This document shows, in pieces, positions 36,420-43,406 of a stretch of 46,215 bases of DNA. Position 1 is the first letter of the stretch; every line of letters starts with the position of its first letter. The stretch is from assembly GCA_902781515.1 (NCBI GenBank), contig CACZJU010000021.1:1-46215 (forward strand), in the 5' to 3' direction. This DNA comes from an uncultured Bacteroidales bacterium. Its GTDB lineage: Bacteria > Bacteroidota > Bacteroidia > Bacteroidales > Bacteroidaceae. Below the pieces are notes generated by a model. It worked only from the letters and a program-made list of their open reading frames with translations, was not told the origin of the DNA and made no database searches. The translations under genes were made by a program, and so were the position numbers.

Positions 36420-36462
36420 TCGCATTTCGTATTTCGTAATTCGTAATTATTTTGTATCTTTG
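36420..36462 (+). promoter_or_regulatory. promoter module of the PpiD-like gene
   Basis: A short tandem repeat (ATTTCGTATTTCGTAATTCG, continuing GTAATT, period 7-8 bases) is followed by AATTATTTTG and the -7 box TATCTTTG (36455-36462). The same join, repeat block, AATTATTTCG and TATCTTTG, stands before valS at 8527-8572. No clear TTTG at -33. Confidence 0.6.
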
Positions 36463-36510
36463 CGCCCGATTGCTGAAAAAGAAATAACAAACAAAACAAT
36501 AAATAATAAA

Positions 36511-38670
36511 ATGGCAACACTACAAAAAATCAGAAGCAAAGGCACGGCCCTCATTCTCATTCTGGGTCTTGCACTGTTTGCATTCATTGCCGAAGAGTTG
36601 GTTCGCGCCCTCTCTTCAAACCGTAATGCCAACCGTCAGACTATCGGTCAGGTTTACGGTAACGATGTTAACTATCAGGAATACAACGAACTGATAGACG
36701 AATACGAGAACGCTGTAAAGCTGGGCAACGGCGGTCAGAACCTGACCGAAGCTCAGAACATTCAGTTGCGTGATCAGGTGTGGAATGATTTCCTGCGCCA
36801 GCAGATTATCGAGCACGAGGCTAAGGCTCTTGGTCTGACGGTTACTGATGCTGAGTTGCAGAACATCATCAACACCGGTTCAAGCCAGTTGCTGCGTCAG
36901 ACTCCGTTCGTCAACCAACAGACAGGTATGTTCGACGTCAACCAGTTGAAGCAGTTCCTCACTAACTACGAGGAGATTCAGAACAATCCCGAGTACCCCG
37001 AGGCACAGAAAGAGACTCTGAACAGCTACTATCGCTATTGGAAGTTCGTTGAAAAGCAGGTACGCGACGAGGCTCTGGCACAGAAGTACCAGACTCTGCT
37101 TGGCGCTTGCATGATTTCTAACCCCGTTAGCGCAAAGGCCGCCTTCGAAGCTCGCAACAACGAGACCAGCATCCTGCTGGCAAGCGTACCCTACACCTCA
37201 GTGAAGGACACTGATGTTGAGCCCACTGAGGCTGAACTGAAGGCCAAGTACGATGAGATGAGCAAGCAGTATCCCGATATGTTCGACATGCTGACCGAGG
37301 CTCGCGACATCAAGTACATCGTGGTTCCCGTTACCGCCAGCGATGCCGACAAGAAGGCCCTGACTGCCGAGCTCGAGGAATATAAGGCTGCTCTGGACAG
37401 CAGTGCAAACATCGCCAACACAGTTCGTGAGAGCCGTTCTTCAATCAGCTATAATGGTGTACCAGTTAGCCGCAAGTCTCTGCCTACCGACATCGCAGCA
37501 CTGCTCGACAGCATTGCTGTTGGTACAACTACAGCTCCTGCAACTAACGCAGCCGACAACACCATGAACGTTGTCAAGTACATCGCAAAGGTACAGCAGC
37601 CCGACTCTGTTGAGTATCGTGTTATATCTGTAGCTGGCAACGACGATAAGGCTAAGAAGAGCGCAGACAGTATTTACAATGCTCTGCTTGCAGGTGCTCC
37701 CATCGACACTATTGCCAAGCAATACAATCAGCCCGCTGCTGCACAGTGGATTACATCTGCACAGGTTGATGGCAGCAGTCTGCGTGACGACGATAAGAAG
37801 TTCGTAGAAACTCTGTTCAACACTCCCGCTGGTAGCGTCAAGAAGCTTGACCTCGCCAACGCCAGCATCATCGTAAAGGTTACAGACCGTCGCAACATCA
37901 TCGACAAGTACGACGTAGCCATTATCAAGCGCCCCATCGACTTCAGCGAGGAGACACACAATAACGTATGGAACAAGTTCAGCTCGTTCCTGGCTGCCAA
38001 TCCCAAGCAGGAGGACATCGAAGCTAATGCTGACAAGGAAGGCTACATGGTGCAGAGTGCACGCTATATCGGCTCTGGCGACCACTATATTGCTAATGTC
38101 CCCGGTACTACAGACGCTCTGCGTTGGACCTTCAAGAGCAAAGTTGGCGACGTGAGTGAGCTCTATGAGGCAGGCAATGCCAACGACCAACTGCTGGTAG
38201 TGATGGTTACAGCCATCCATAAGAAGGGTATGCGCGACTTTAAGGATGAATACCTGCAGCAGACTCTACGCGACGAGGTTCTGAAGGACAAGAAAGCTGC
38301 CATCCTCACTGAGAAGATGCAGGCAATGAAGAGCGTAGCCGAGGTAGCAAAGATGGCAGAGGCCAAGCAAGATACCATCAGCCACATCACCTTCGCTAAT
38401 CCTGTTTACATCGCAGGTATGGCAAGCGAACCCACACTTAGTGGTGCTGCCACAGCTGCCCAGAAGGGTCAGTTCGTAAACGCTATCAAGGGCGAGGCTG
38501 GTGTATATGCCTTCCAAGTACTGGCAAAGAACAAGCTCGAAGGTAAGTTCGACCAGAAGCAGGAGCAGGCACAGCAGGCCAGCATGAATATGCGTAGCGC
38601 AAACGGCTTCATGCAAGCTTTGGTTCGCAAGGCCAACATTGTTGACGACCGCTATAAGTTCTACCAGTAA
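36511..38670 (+). CDS. peptidyl-prolyl isomerase of the SurA/PpiD type
   Basis: 719 residues anchored by an N-terminal membrane segment (residues 12-28, ALILILGLALFAFIAEE). A SurA_N-like helical part follows (DVNYQEYNELIDEYENAVK, then NIQLRDQVWNDFLRQQIIEHE), and then parvulin-like PPIase parts in the centre and C-terminal half (PAGSVKKLDLANASIIVKVTD). It helps fold outer-membrane proteins in the periplasm, like E. coli PpiD. The start is ATG 36511, following the A-rich leader; the frame upstream holds the promoter and begins with TTG. Together with SecA, LptC and Lnb-like genes it makes an envelope-biogenesis neighbourhood. It ends at a strong terminator. Confidence 0.9.
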   Translation: MATLQKIRSKGTALILILGLALFAFIAEELVRALSSNRNANRQTIGQVYGNDVNYQEYNELIDEYENAVKLGNGGQNLTEAQNIQLRDQVWNDFLRQQIIEHEAKALGLTVTDAELQNIINTGSSQLLRQTPFVNQQTGMFDVNQLKQFLTNYEEIQNNPEYPEAQKETLNSYYRYWKFVEKQVRDEALAQKYQTLLGACMISNPVSAKAAFEARNNETSILLASVPYTSVKDTDVEPTEAELKAKYDEMSKQYPDMFDMLTEARDIKYIVVPVTASDADKKALTAELEEYKAALDSSANIANTVRESRSSISYNGVPVSRKSLPTDIAALLDSIAVGTTTAPATNAADNTMNVVKYIAKVQQPDSVEYRVISVAGNDDKAKKSADSIYNALLAGAPIDTIAKQYNQPAAAQWITSAQVDGSSLRDDDKKFVETLFNTPAGSVKKLDLANASIIVKVTDRRNIIDKYDVAIIKRPIDFSEETHNNVWNKFSSFLAANPKQEDIEANADKEGYMVQSARYIGSGDHYIANVPGTTDALRWTFKSKVGDVSELYEAGNANDQLLVVMVTAIHKKGMRDFKDEYLQQTLRDEVLKDKKAAILTEKMQAMKSVAEVAKMAEAKQDTISHITFANPVYIAGMASEPTLSGAATAAQKGQFVNAIKGEAGVYAFQVLAKNKLEGKFDQKQEQAQQASMNMRSANGFMQALVRKANIVDDRYKFYQ

Positions 38671-38692
38671 TTCCAACCTATATTTTATATAC

Positions 38693-38726
38693 GCGCGAGG
38701 TCCATCCGGGTCTCGCGCTTTTTTTC
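38693..38726 (+). terminator. terminator of the PpiD-like gene
   Basis: GCGCGAG (38693-38699) pairs with CTCGCGC (38712-38718), followed by eight T's: a classic rho-independent terminator, 22 bases after the stop codon. Array 2 starts just 2 bases after the T run. Confidence 0.88.
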
Positions 38727-38728
38727 TC

Positions 38729-39008
38729 CACTCCTATGAGCGCCGAGAACCTCACTATTAGAGTATCAGGATTCTCACTAATAATGAACAATTCGCCTCA
38801 CTACTAATGAACAGGGGTTGTTCACTAATAGTCAGCAAGAACGCTCACTAATAATGAGGAAGACGGCAGACTAATAATGTGACATACGGAACTCCTATAG
38901 TGAGACATCTGGCAGTCTAATAGTCTAACCGGCTACGAACTAATAGTTAACTTAACCTATGCCCATAAGTTAAGTTAACCTACAGGTGTAAGTTATAGAA
39001 CCTTTGCC
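38729..39008. repeat. 23-base-period dyad array 2
   Basis: About twelve units in a row. The recurring core CACTAATAATGA or its variants starts at 38729, 38753, 38776, 38799, 38823, 38846, 38869, 38892, 38915 and 38938. The spacing is 23 bases except for two steps of 24. The last part changes to type A cores: GTTAACTTAACC at 38946, GTTAAGTTAACC at 38969 and GTTATAGAACC at 38992, again 23 apart. The type A text TATGCCCATAA after the core resembles TGTGGCGATAG in array 1. The order of types is opposite to array 1 (B then A). It lies between the PpiD-like terminator and the DUF4160 promoter. Confidence 0.85.
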
Positions 39009-39072
39009 CAAACATTTTTCGGCTTGCCCTTTCTCTATTTACTCCATTGTTTATATTTTAATGCTCTATAAT

Positions 39073-39103
39073 TTTGCATTTCTCTCGGCTTTCACTATCT
39101 TTG
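39073..39103 (+). promoter_or_regulatory. promoter of the DUF4160-DUF2442 pair
   Basis: TTTG (39073-39076), 19 bases, TATCTTTG (39096-39103): a perfect match to the Bacteroidetes promoter, 28 bases before the first start codon at 39131. Confidence 0.82.
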
Positions 39104-39130
39104 CAGACGTGATACCTAATCCATGATGAA

Positions 39131-39433
39131 ATGCCAAAGATATTTGAATACTTCGGATTCATATTCTTTTTCTACTCCAACGAGCACGAACCAATTCATG
39201 TGCACGTAACACATGGGGGATGCCAGAGCATCTTCGAACTGATTATGTTGAATGGTGAACTCGTGGAAATAAGGGTAAGGGAAAAGGATGGCGAGGAGCC
39301 TCTATCAAGCAAAGACAAGAAGACAGCCGAAGCATTCATCAGGAAATATCAGAAGAATATCATTTCAAAGTGGGTTCGGTTCTTTGTGATGAAACAGGTA
39401 GTTAGAAGTACAAACATACGAAAAAAGCTGTAA
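39131..39433 (+). CDS. DUF4160 domain protein
   Basis: 100 residues. The N-terminal phrase IFEYFGFIFFFYSNEHEPIH followed by VHV and a His-rich strand is the signature of DUF4160, a small family found next to DUF2442 and predicted toxin-antitoxin genes. Residues 65-100 are basic and helical. It ends two bases before the DUF2442 start. Biochemical activity is unknown; a role as one half of a toxin-antitoxin-like pair is an inference from partner genes, not seen in the sequence. Residues DGEEPLSSKDKKTAEAFI mark the usual C-terminal half. Confidence 0.85.
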   Translation: MPKIFEYFGFIFFFYSNEHEPIHVHVTHGGCQSIFELIMLNGELVEIRVREKDGEEPLSSKDKKTAEAFIRKYQKNIISKWVRFFVMKQVVRSTNIRKKL

Positions 39434-39435
39434 CG

Positions 39436-39753
39436 ATGGGACGCTTGTATATTACAGATGCAACGAATGCCGGCAACTTATCGGTAAGTCTTCAGTTTAG
39501 CGACAATACCTCGCAGACGGTAGATATCGGTGAGTATATCCGTCGTCATCCCCATCCCCAGTACAACAAATACCTCGATGAAAAGAAATTCCGCCAGTTC
39601 AAACTCGAGAATGGAAACATTGTATGGGGTAAGAACTGGGATTTGATATTCCCAATCGAGCAACTGCATTCAGGTAGCGTAATTAATAATCGTGTTGTAA
39701 ATTATTCCATATCGGAAAACGCAACCCCTTGCATAGCCGAGGATGTTCAATAA
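39436..39753 (+). CDS. DUF2442 domain protein
   Basis: 105 residues. The DUF2442 core is visible: LSVSLQFSDNTSQTVDIGEY, then the DEKKFRQFKLENGNIVWGKN segment, then WDLIFPIEQL. The family is small and often paired with DUF4160, as here, with the start two bases after the partner's stop. A role as partner or antitoxin is suggested by that pairing. The gene carries no DNA-binding motif that I can recognise. Confidence 0.87.
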   Translation: MGRLYITDATNAGNLSVSLQFSDNTSQTVDIGEYIRRHPHPQYNKYLDEKKFRQFKLENGNIVWGKNWDLIFPIEQLHSGSVINNRVVNYSISENATPCIAEDVQ

Positions 39754-39790
39754 CTATCAAACTATTAAACCTCTTAAACCATTAAACTGT
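39751..39790. repeat. 9-base short tandem repeat after DUF2442
   Basis: AACTATCAA, ACTATTAAA, CCTCTTAAA and CCATTAAAC follow in a row with a 9-base period after the DUF2442 stop. It is of the same kind as the other short-period gap repeats in this window. Confidence 0.55.
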
Positions 39791-39841
39791 TATGAAATAA
39801 ACAATAAAGACATATTGGAAGAAGCGTCCGCTTAGATTCTT

Positions 39842-39962
39842 GTTTCTGAAATTCGCCAAAATCAAAGAAACCTACAAGAGTAAAAGTCTCGGATGCTCAC
39901 GCCGATGGCGTGGGCTTTTACTCGGATATAGTAGGTTGGGTGTTTGGCGATACCTCAGAAAC
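39842..39962. ncRNA. 121-base rod-like hairpin, candidate structured RNA or palindromic element
   Basis: Five nested helices on one axis. GTTTCTGA (39842-39849) pairs with TCAGAAAC (39955-39962). GCCAAA (39855-39860) pairs with TTTGGC (39943-39948). AACCTAC (39869-39875) pairs with GTAGGTT (39931-39937). GAGTAAAA (39878-39885) pairs with TTTTACTC (39916-39923). GCTCACGCC (39895-39903) pairs with GGCGTGGGC (39907-39915) around a 3-base loop. That is 38 pairs with a 9-base bulge and small internal loops. It lies in a gene-free stretch. The strand of any transcript is not known, so it could equally be a DNA element such as a small palindromic repeat. Confidence 0.6.
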
Positions 39963-40173
39963 GTAGACGAAGTAACAAGTCCACGTTTTCTTTTTGTCTT
40001 TTCTTGTAGATTAGATATTGAACAATCATTTTACAAAATGAAACAGAATCTTTCCTGATAATAATACCCATACATTATACATGTTACTGTGTGGAATGTG
40101 GAAACTAAATTAGACAAAACCCTGAAAGATGAAATTTTAATTAACCAAATGTAAAACTTTAATAGTATTATTT

Positions 40174-40767
40174 ATGAAACAATTATTAAGTCTTTTGTTT
40201 GTGATTTGCGCAGTTAACACATTTGCGCAAAAAACAGTGGCAGATTACCATAGTGACTATTTTGATAGGGATTATGAAATATCCGTATCCACAGAAAAAA
40301 ATGATCCATCTACTATTTCAGACGTTTATATAGAGGTTGCAGGTGAAAGTAAGAATAAAACGGTTACACTTCATTACAAGAATCCGTTGTTGTTTTTATC
40401 TTCTCTAAAAGAAGTGCGCAATAAATATTCAGAATGGGCGAAGATTGCAGAAGATAATCATATTACAGAAATGACCAAGGAAATACCTGTAAATATGCCT
40501 AAAGTAACAGTATGTTGGTATGGAATAAAATGGTACTTCGCATTTGATAAGCGTCTAAACTTTGATTTTATAATTTTAGATAGCGGTAAAAAGATTATTG
40601 TGATGACGGCAAAAGTTACTGCATCATCAAACGAATATATTGACCAAGAATTCTACTGGGTATTCCAATCTGTAACAGAACTAGATGAGTTTATTGACAA
40701 ATTAAATTATCCTAAGTTTATAGAAAAACTTAATGTAAATTCTAATAATGCAGACCTATTTCAATAA
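40174..40767 (+). CDS. secreted protein of unknown function
   Basis: 197 residues with a signal peptide (1-18, ending NTFAQ). The mature part has beta strands and no recognised family motif: ISVSTEKNDPSTISDVYIEV, ITEMTKEIPVNMPKVTVCWY and FDFIILDSGKKIIVMTAKV. Base composition is visibly richer in A+T than the neighbouring operons, which could mean a recent arrival. It stands alone, 420 bases after DUF2442 with the rod-like hairpin in between, and has a terminator downstream. No promoter matching the usual pattern is evident. Confidence 0.75.
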   Translation: MKQLLSLLFVICAVNTFAQKTVADYHSDYFDRDYEISVSTEKNDPSTISDVYIEVAGESKNKTVTLHYKNPLLFLSSLKEVRNKYSEWAKIAEDNHITEMTKEIPVNMPKVTVCWYGIKWYFAFDKRLNFDFIILDSGKKIIVMTAKVTASSNEYIDQEFYWVFQSVTELDEFIDKLNYPKFIEKLNVNSNNADLFQ

Positions 40768-40866
40768 ATAAATTATTGGAACATAGGACCGAGTAACTGT
40801 CTTACATAGGACTATTGAATGGTTCGTAAGCATTCGAAATGTTCTGTGGTAAAAACAAAGGTAACG

Positions 40867-40907
40867 AAAAAGGCTGAAATCCAAATAAGGACTTCAGCCT
40901 TTTTTTC
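40867..40907. terminator. bidirectional terminator between 40174 gene and ilvC
   Basis: AAGGCTGAA (about 40869-40878) pairs with TTCAGCCTT (40893-40902), with TCC/GGA inner pairs, a run of T's on the right and of A's on the left. It can end both the plus-strand gene and the minus-strand ilv operon. Confidence 0.8.
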
Positions 40908-40967
40908 TCAACACAAAATAGTTTTAGCGGACAGCAATAATTCTTTTATTGTATGAGTCCAATTCTA

Positions 40968-42011
40968 TTAGTTGTTCTCGGGACGAAGCTGACGAACAAC
41001 GGCAGCCGTACGCCACATCTCACTGTCACGCAGAGCGGCGAGCTCCTTCTCCAAACCAACACGATAGTCGGGCTTAGAGTTGCTGTCAATCGAAATCTGA
41101 GCCTCGTGACCACTCTTCACACTTGCATACAGTTTCTCAACCACGGGCTTGATGGCATCGTGGAAGGGACCCATCCAGTCGAGAGCACCGCGCTGAGCTG
41201 TAGTAGAGCAGTTGGCATACATCCAATCCATACCCTTCTGTGCAAACAGAGGCATAAGGCTCTGTGTCAGTTCCTCTACTGTCTCGTTGAAAGCCTCGGA
41301 AGGAGTATGACCATTCTCACGCAACACCTCGTACTGAGCCAGCAGCAAGCCCTGAATAGCACCCATCAGCGAACCACGTTCACCGGTAAGGTCACTGGTA
41401 GCCTCACGCTGGAAGGTGGTCTCGAACAGATAACCAGAACCGATACCGATACCCAGAGCCAGTGTGCGCTCCAGAGCACGACCTGTATAGTCCTGATAAA
41501 CAGCATAGCTTGAGTTCAGGCCGCGACCTTCGAGGAACATGGTACGCAGGCTGGTACCGCTACCCTTGGGAGCAACCATGATAACATCGATGTCCTTGGG
41601 AGGAACACAACCTGTGCGGTCGTTCCAAGTGATGGCGAAGCCGTGAGAGAAATACAGAGCCTTGCCGGGAGTCAGATACTGCTTCAGTGTAGGCCAAACG
41701 CTCATCACTGCAGCGTCGCTGAGCAGGCACATTACGATGGTACCCTTCTGGGCAGCCTCCTCAATGCTGAAAAGAGTCTCTCCGGGAACCCATCCGTCAC
41801 CGATGGCCTTCTCGAAAGTCTTACCCTGACGCTGACCAACGATTACGTTGAAGCCATTATCGCGCAGGTTGCAAGCCTGACCGGGACCCTGTACACCATA
41901 ACCGATAACGGCGATGGTCTCGTTCTTCAGCACCTCACGTGCCTTCTCCAAGGGAAACTCTTCGCGGGTCATTACCTCTTCGATGACACCGCCAAAATTC
42001 ATTTTTGCCAT
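40968..42011 (-). CDS. ilvC: ketol-acid reductoisomerase
   Basis: Second step of valine and isoleucine synthesis, rearranging and reducing acetolactate or acetohydroxybutyrate with NADPH and Mg2+. 347 residues. Cofactor-binding loop VIGYGVQGPGQACNLRDNGF near 35-54; APKGSGTSLR; the metal-site segment SDLTGERGSLMGAIQGLL; and the C-terminal ETVEELTQSLMPLF part. Length fits a class I enzyme. It is the last gene of the minus-strand operon with ilvB, ilvN and a thioesterase, 36 bases after the thioesterase stop, and is followed by a bidirectional terminator. Confidence 0.96.
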   Translation of the reverse strand: MAKMNFGGVIEEVMTREEFPLEKAREVLKNETIAVIGYGVQGPGQACNLRDNGFNVIVGQRQGKTFEKAIGDGWVPGETLFSIEEAAQKGTIVMCLLSDAAVMSVWPTLKQYLTPGKALYFSHGFAITWNDRTGCVPPKDIDVIMVAPKGSGTSLRTMFLEGRGLNSSYAVYQDYTGRALERTLALGIGIGSGYLFETTFQREATSDLTGERGSLMGAIQGLLLAQYEVLRENGHTPSEAFNETVEELTQSLMPLFAQKGMDWMYANCSTTAQRGALDWMGPFHDAIKPVVEKLYASVKSGHEAQISIDSNSKPDYRVGLEKELAALRDSEMWRTAAVVRQLRPENN

Positions 42012-42047
42012 AGTTATATGATTAAATAAAAAAGTAAAAATTAAAAG

Positions 42048-42791
42048 TTATTTAAAACGGACTTTGGCTTGGCAAACGACCTCGCCTTCGTTCTTACGTA
42101 CCTCCACATCTGTCTCGTTCTCGTCAATCTCCTGAACGAAAAACGAAAGTTTATCTCCTATGTAACTCTCCGTCTTGTATGCAATCTCGAAACGCTGCAA
42201 CCGTTGGTCGCGGAAGCGCTCCATTGGGAACAGATCCAAGATATGCTCGATATACTTTATCGAGTTGATATGTCCGTTGATGTCAACGTCAGAATAGTGA
42301 GTATCTATAGTGCGCACCAACTGAGCATCACGGAAGCGGAATCGTCCGTGTCCGGCTATCGGGCATTGCTTTTCCTCCTCCGATACCACGTAGTTGAGGA
42401 TATCACCACCATAGAGCGTCAGCAGGTCGCTGGGCTTACGTGTCTCAAGGTCTATCATTGCCCAAATGCTACGGGCATAGCCGTATGGAGTTCCGTCCTC
42501 CCGCAGAATGGCGAAGTTACGATTCGTGAAGAGTTTGATGACACTTTCCACCCAAGTCTCAATGCTGCCGTGTTCGCACTGGCGGGGAATATCCTCCAGT
42601 TCGATACTCAGACGACTCAGCACCCATGTATGGCGTGTTTCGTTCAGTGCACCTATGCCCCACCCTCTGCGCTGACTATGGTTGCCGGCAGCGTTTAGCA
42701 GGTGGTTGCCCAGTATGCCCAAGAACATCCGTCCCATGAAGTCCACATGGAACGGCTCAACATAGAATGGATATGAGTCGACTTTTCTCAT
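42048..42791 (-). CDS. acyl-ACP thioesterase (hot-dog fold)
   Basis: 247 residues with the two-hot-dog layout of acyl-[acyl carrier protein] thioesterases. N-terminal half: YPFYVEPFHVDFMGRMFLGILGNH, then RGWGIGALNETRHTWVLSR and a central segment ending SIWAMIDLETRKP. C-terminal half begins HYSDVDINGHINSIKYIEHI, the conserved D-x-N-x-H-x-N catalytic stretch. Such enzymes release fatty acids from ACP. It lies inside the ilv operon; its start overlaps the stop of ilvN by 4 bases (ATGA), so expression is coupled. In Bacteroidales this placement may link branched-chain precursors to branched fatty acids; that is an inference. Confidence 0.9.
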   Translation of the reverse strand: MRKVDSYPFYVEPFHVDFMGRMFLGILGNHLLNAAGNHSQRRGWGIGALNETRHTWVLSRLSIELEDIPRQCEHGSIETWVESVIKLFTNRNFAILREDGTPYGYARSIWAMIDLETRKPSDLLTLYGGDILNYVVSEEEKQCPIAGHGRFRFRDAQLVRTIDTHYSDVDINGHINSIKYIEHILDLFPMERFRDQRLQRFEIAYKTESYIGDKLSFFVQEIDENETDVEVRKNEGEVVCQAKVRFK

Positions 42792-43402
42792 TTTCTCAAC
42801 CTTTCCATTTCCTCGAGGTATTTGTCGAGACGTTCTTCCGTGCTCTTGGTAACGGCGATGCGGCCCGAACGCACGAACTGCAGGACGGCTCCCAGTGCAT
42901 TCAGTTCCTGGAACAAGCTGAGAATATCCTCCGTCATGCCCTTTTTCTCGATGATGCTGTAGGTGGGATTCACCTCTACTATGCGTGCCCCATGCTTGCG
43001 AACGATGCGCGAAACCTCCTTGTTCTCCAGAATCATGGGCGTGCTGACCTTGATGAGGCAGGCTTCGAGAATAAATATCTCGTCGTCAGTGAAGTAATGC
43101 GCCTGCAGCACGTCTATCTTCTTTTCCATCTGCTTGGTGAGCATCTTCGCCATCTCCTCCGTGCAGTAGCAGGTGATGGTGTACTTGTGTACGCCTGGTG
43201 TAGAAGATGCACAAACATTCAGGCTCTCGATATTAACCTGACGGCGTGTGAACACCGCAGTAATCTGGTTCAGTATGCCCGCGAAGTTCTCACTATAGAT
43301 AAGCATCGTGTACAGGGTCTCGCCCACGTGCTTCTGCATGTCGCAACGTCCACACTGGTCGCAGTCGCCGCACTGTCCGCCTTTCTTCAATTCACAATCC
43401 AT
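42788..43402 (-). CDS. ilvN: acetolactate synthase small (regulatory) subunit with a cysteine-rich N-terminal extension
   Basis: 204 residues. The ACT domain begins at about residue 27 (ETLYTMLIYSENFAGILNQI, then FTRRQVNIESLNV) and binds the feedback amino acid. A second ACT-like/AHAS C-terminal part follows to about 185. The first 22 residues are unusual: Cys at 3, 11, 14, 17 and 20, the last four forming CxxCxxCxxC, a pattern seen in metal- or Fe-S-binding sites. The family usually starts right at the ACT domain. I keep ATG 43402, only 4 bases after the ilvB stop; an internal Met at residue 22 (43339) would be the alternative without the Cys cluster. Confidence 0.93.
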   Translation of the reverse strand: MDCELKKGGQCGDCDQCGRCDMQKHVGETLYTMLIYSENFAGILNQITAVFTRRQVNIESLNVCASSTPGVHKYTITCYCTEEMAKMLTKQMEKKIDVLQAHYFTDDEIFILEACLIKVSTPMILENKEVSRIVRKHGARIVEVNPTYSIIEKKGMTEDILSLFQELNALGAVLQFVRSGRIAVTKSTEERLDKYLEEMERLRK

Positions 43403-43406
43403 AATA

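Noticed and set aside
39840-40058. A 72-codon open frame over the rod-like hairpin
   Set aside because: The helices explain the sequence, the product is basic and unlike any family I know, and no promoter fits.
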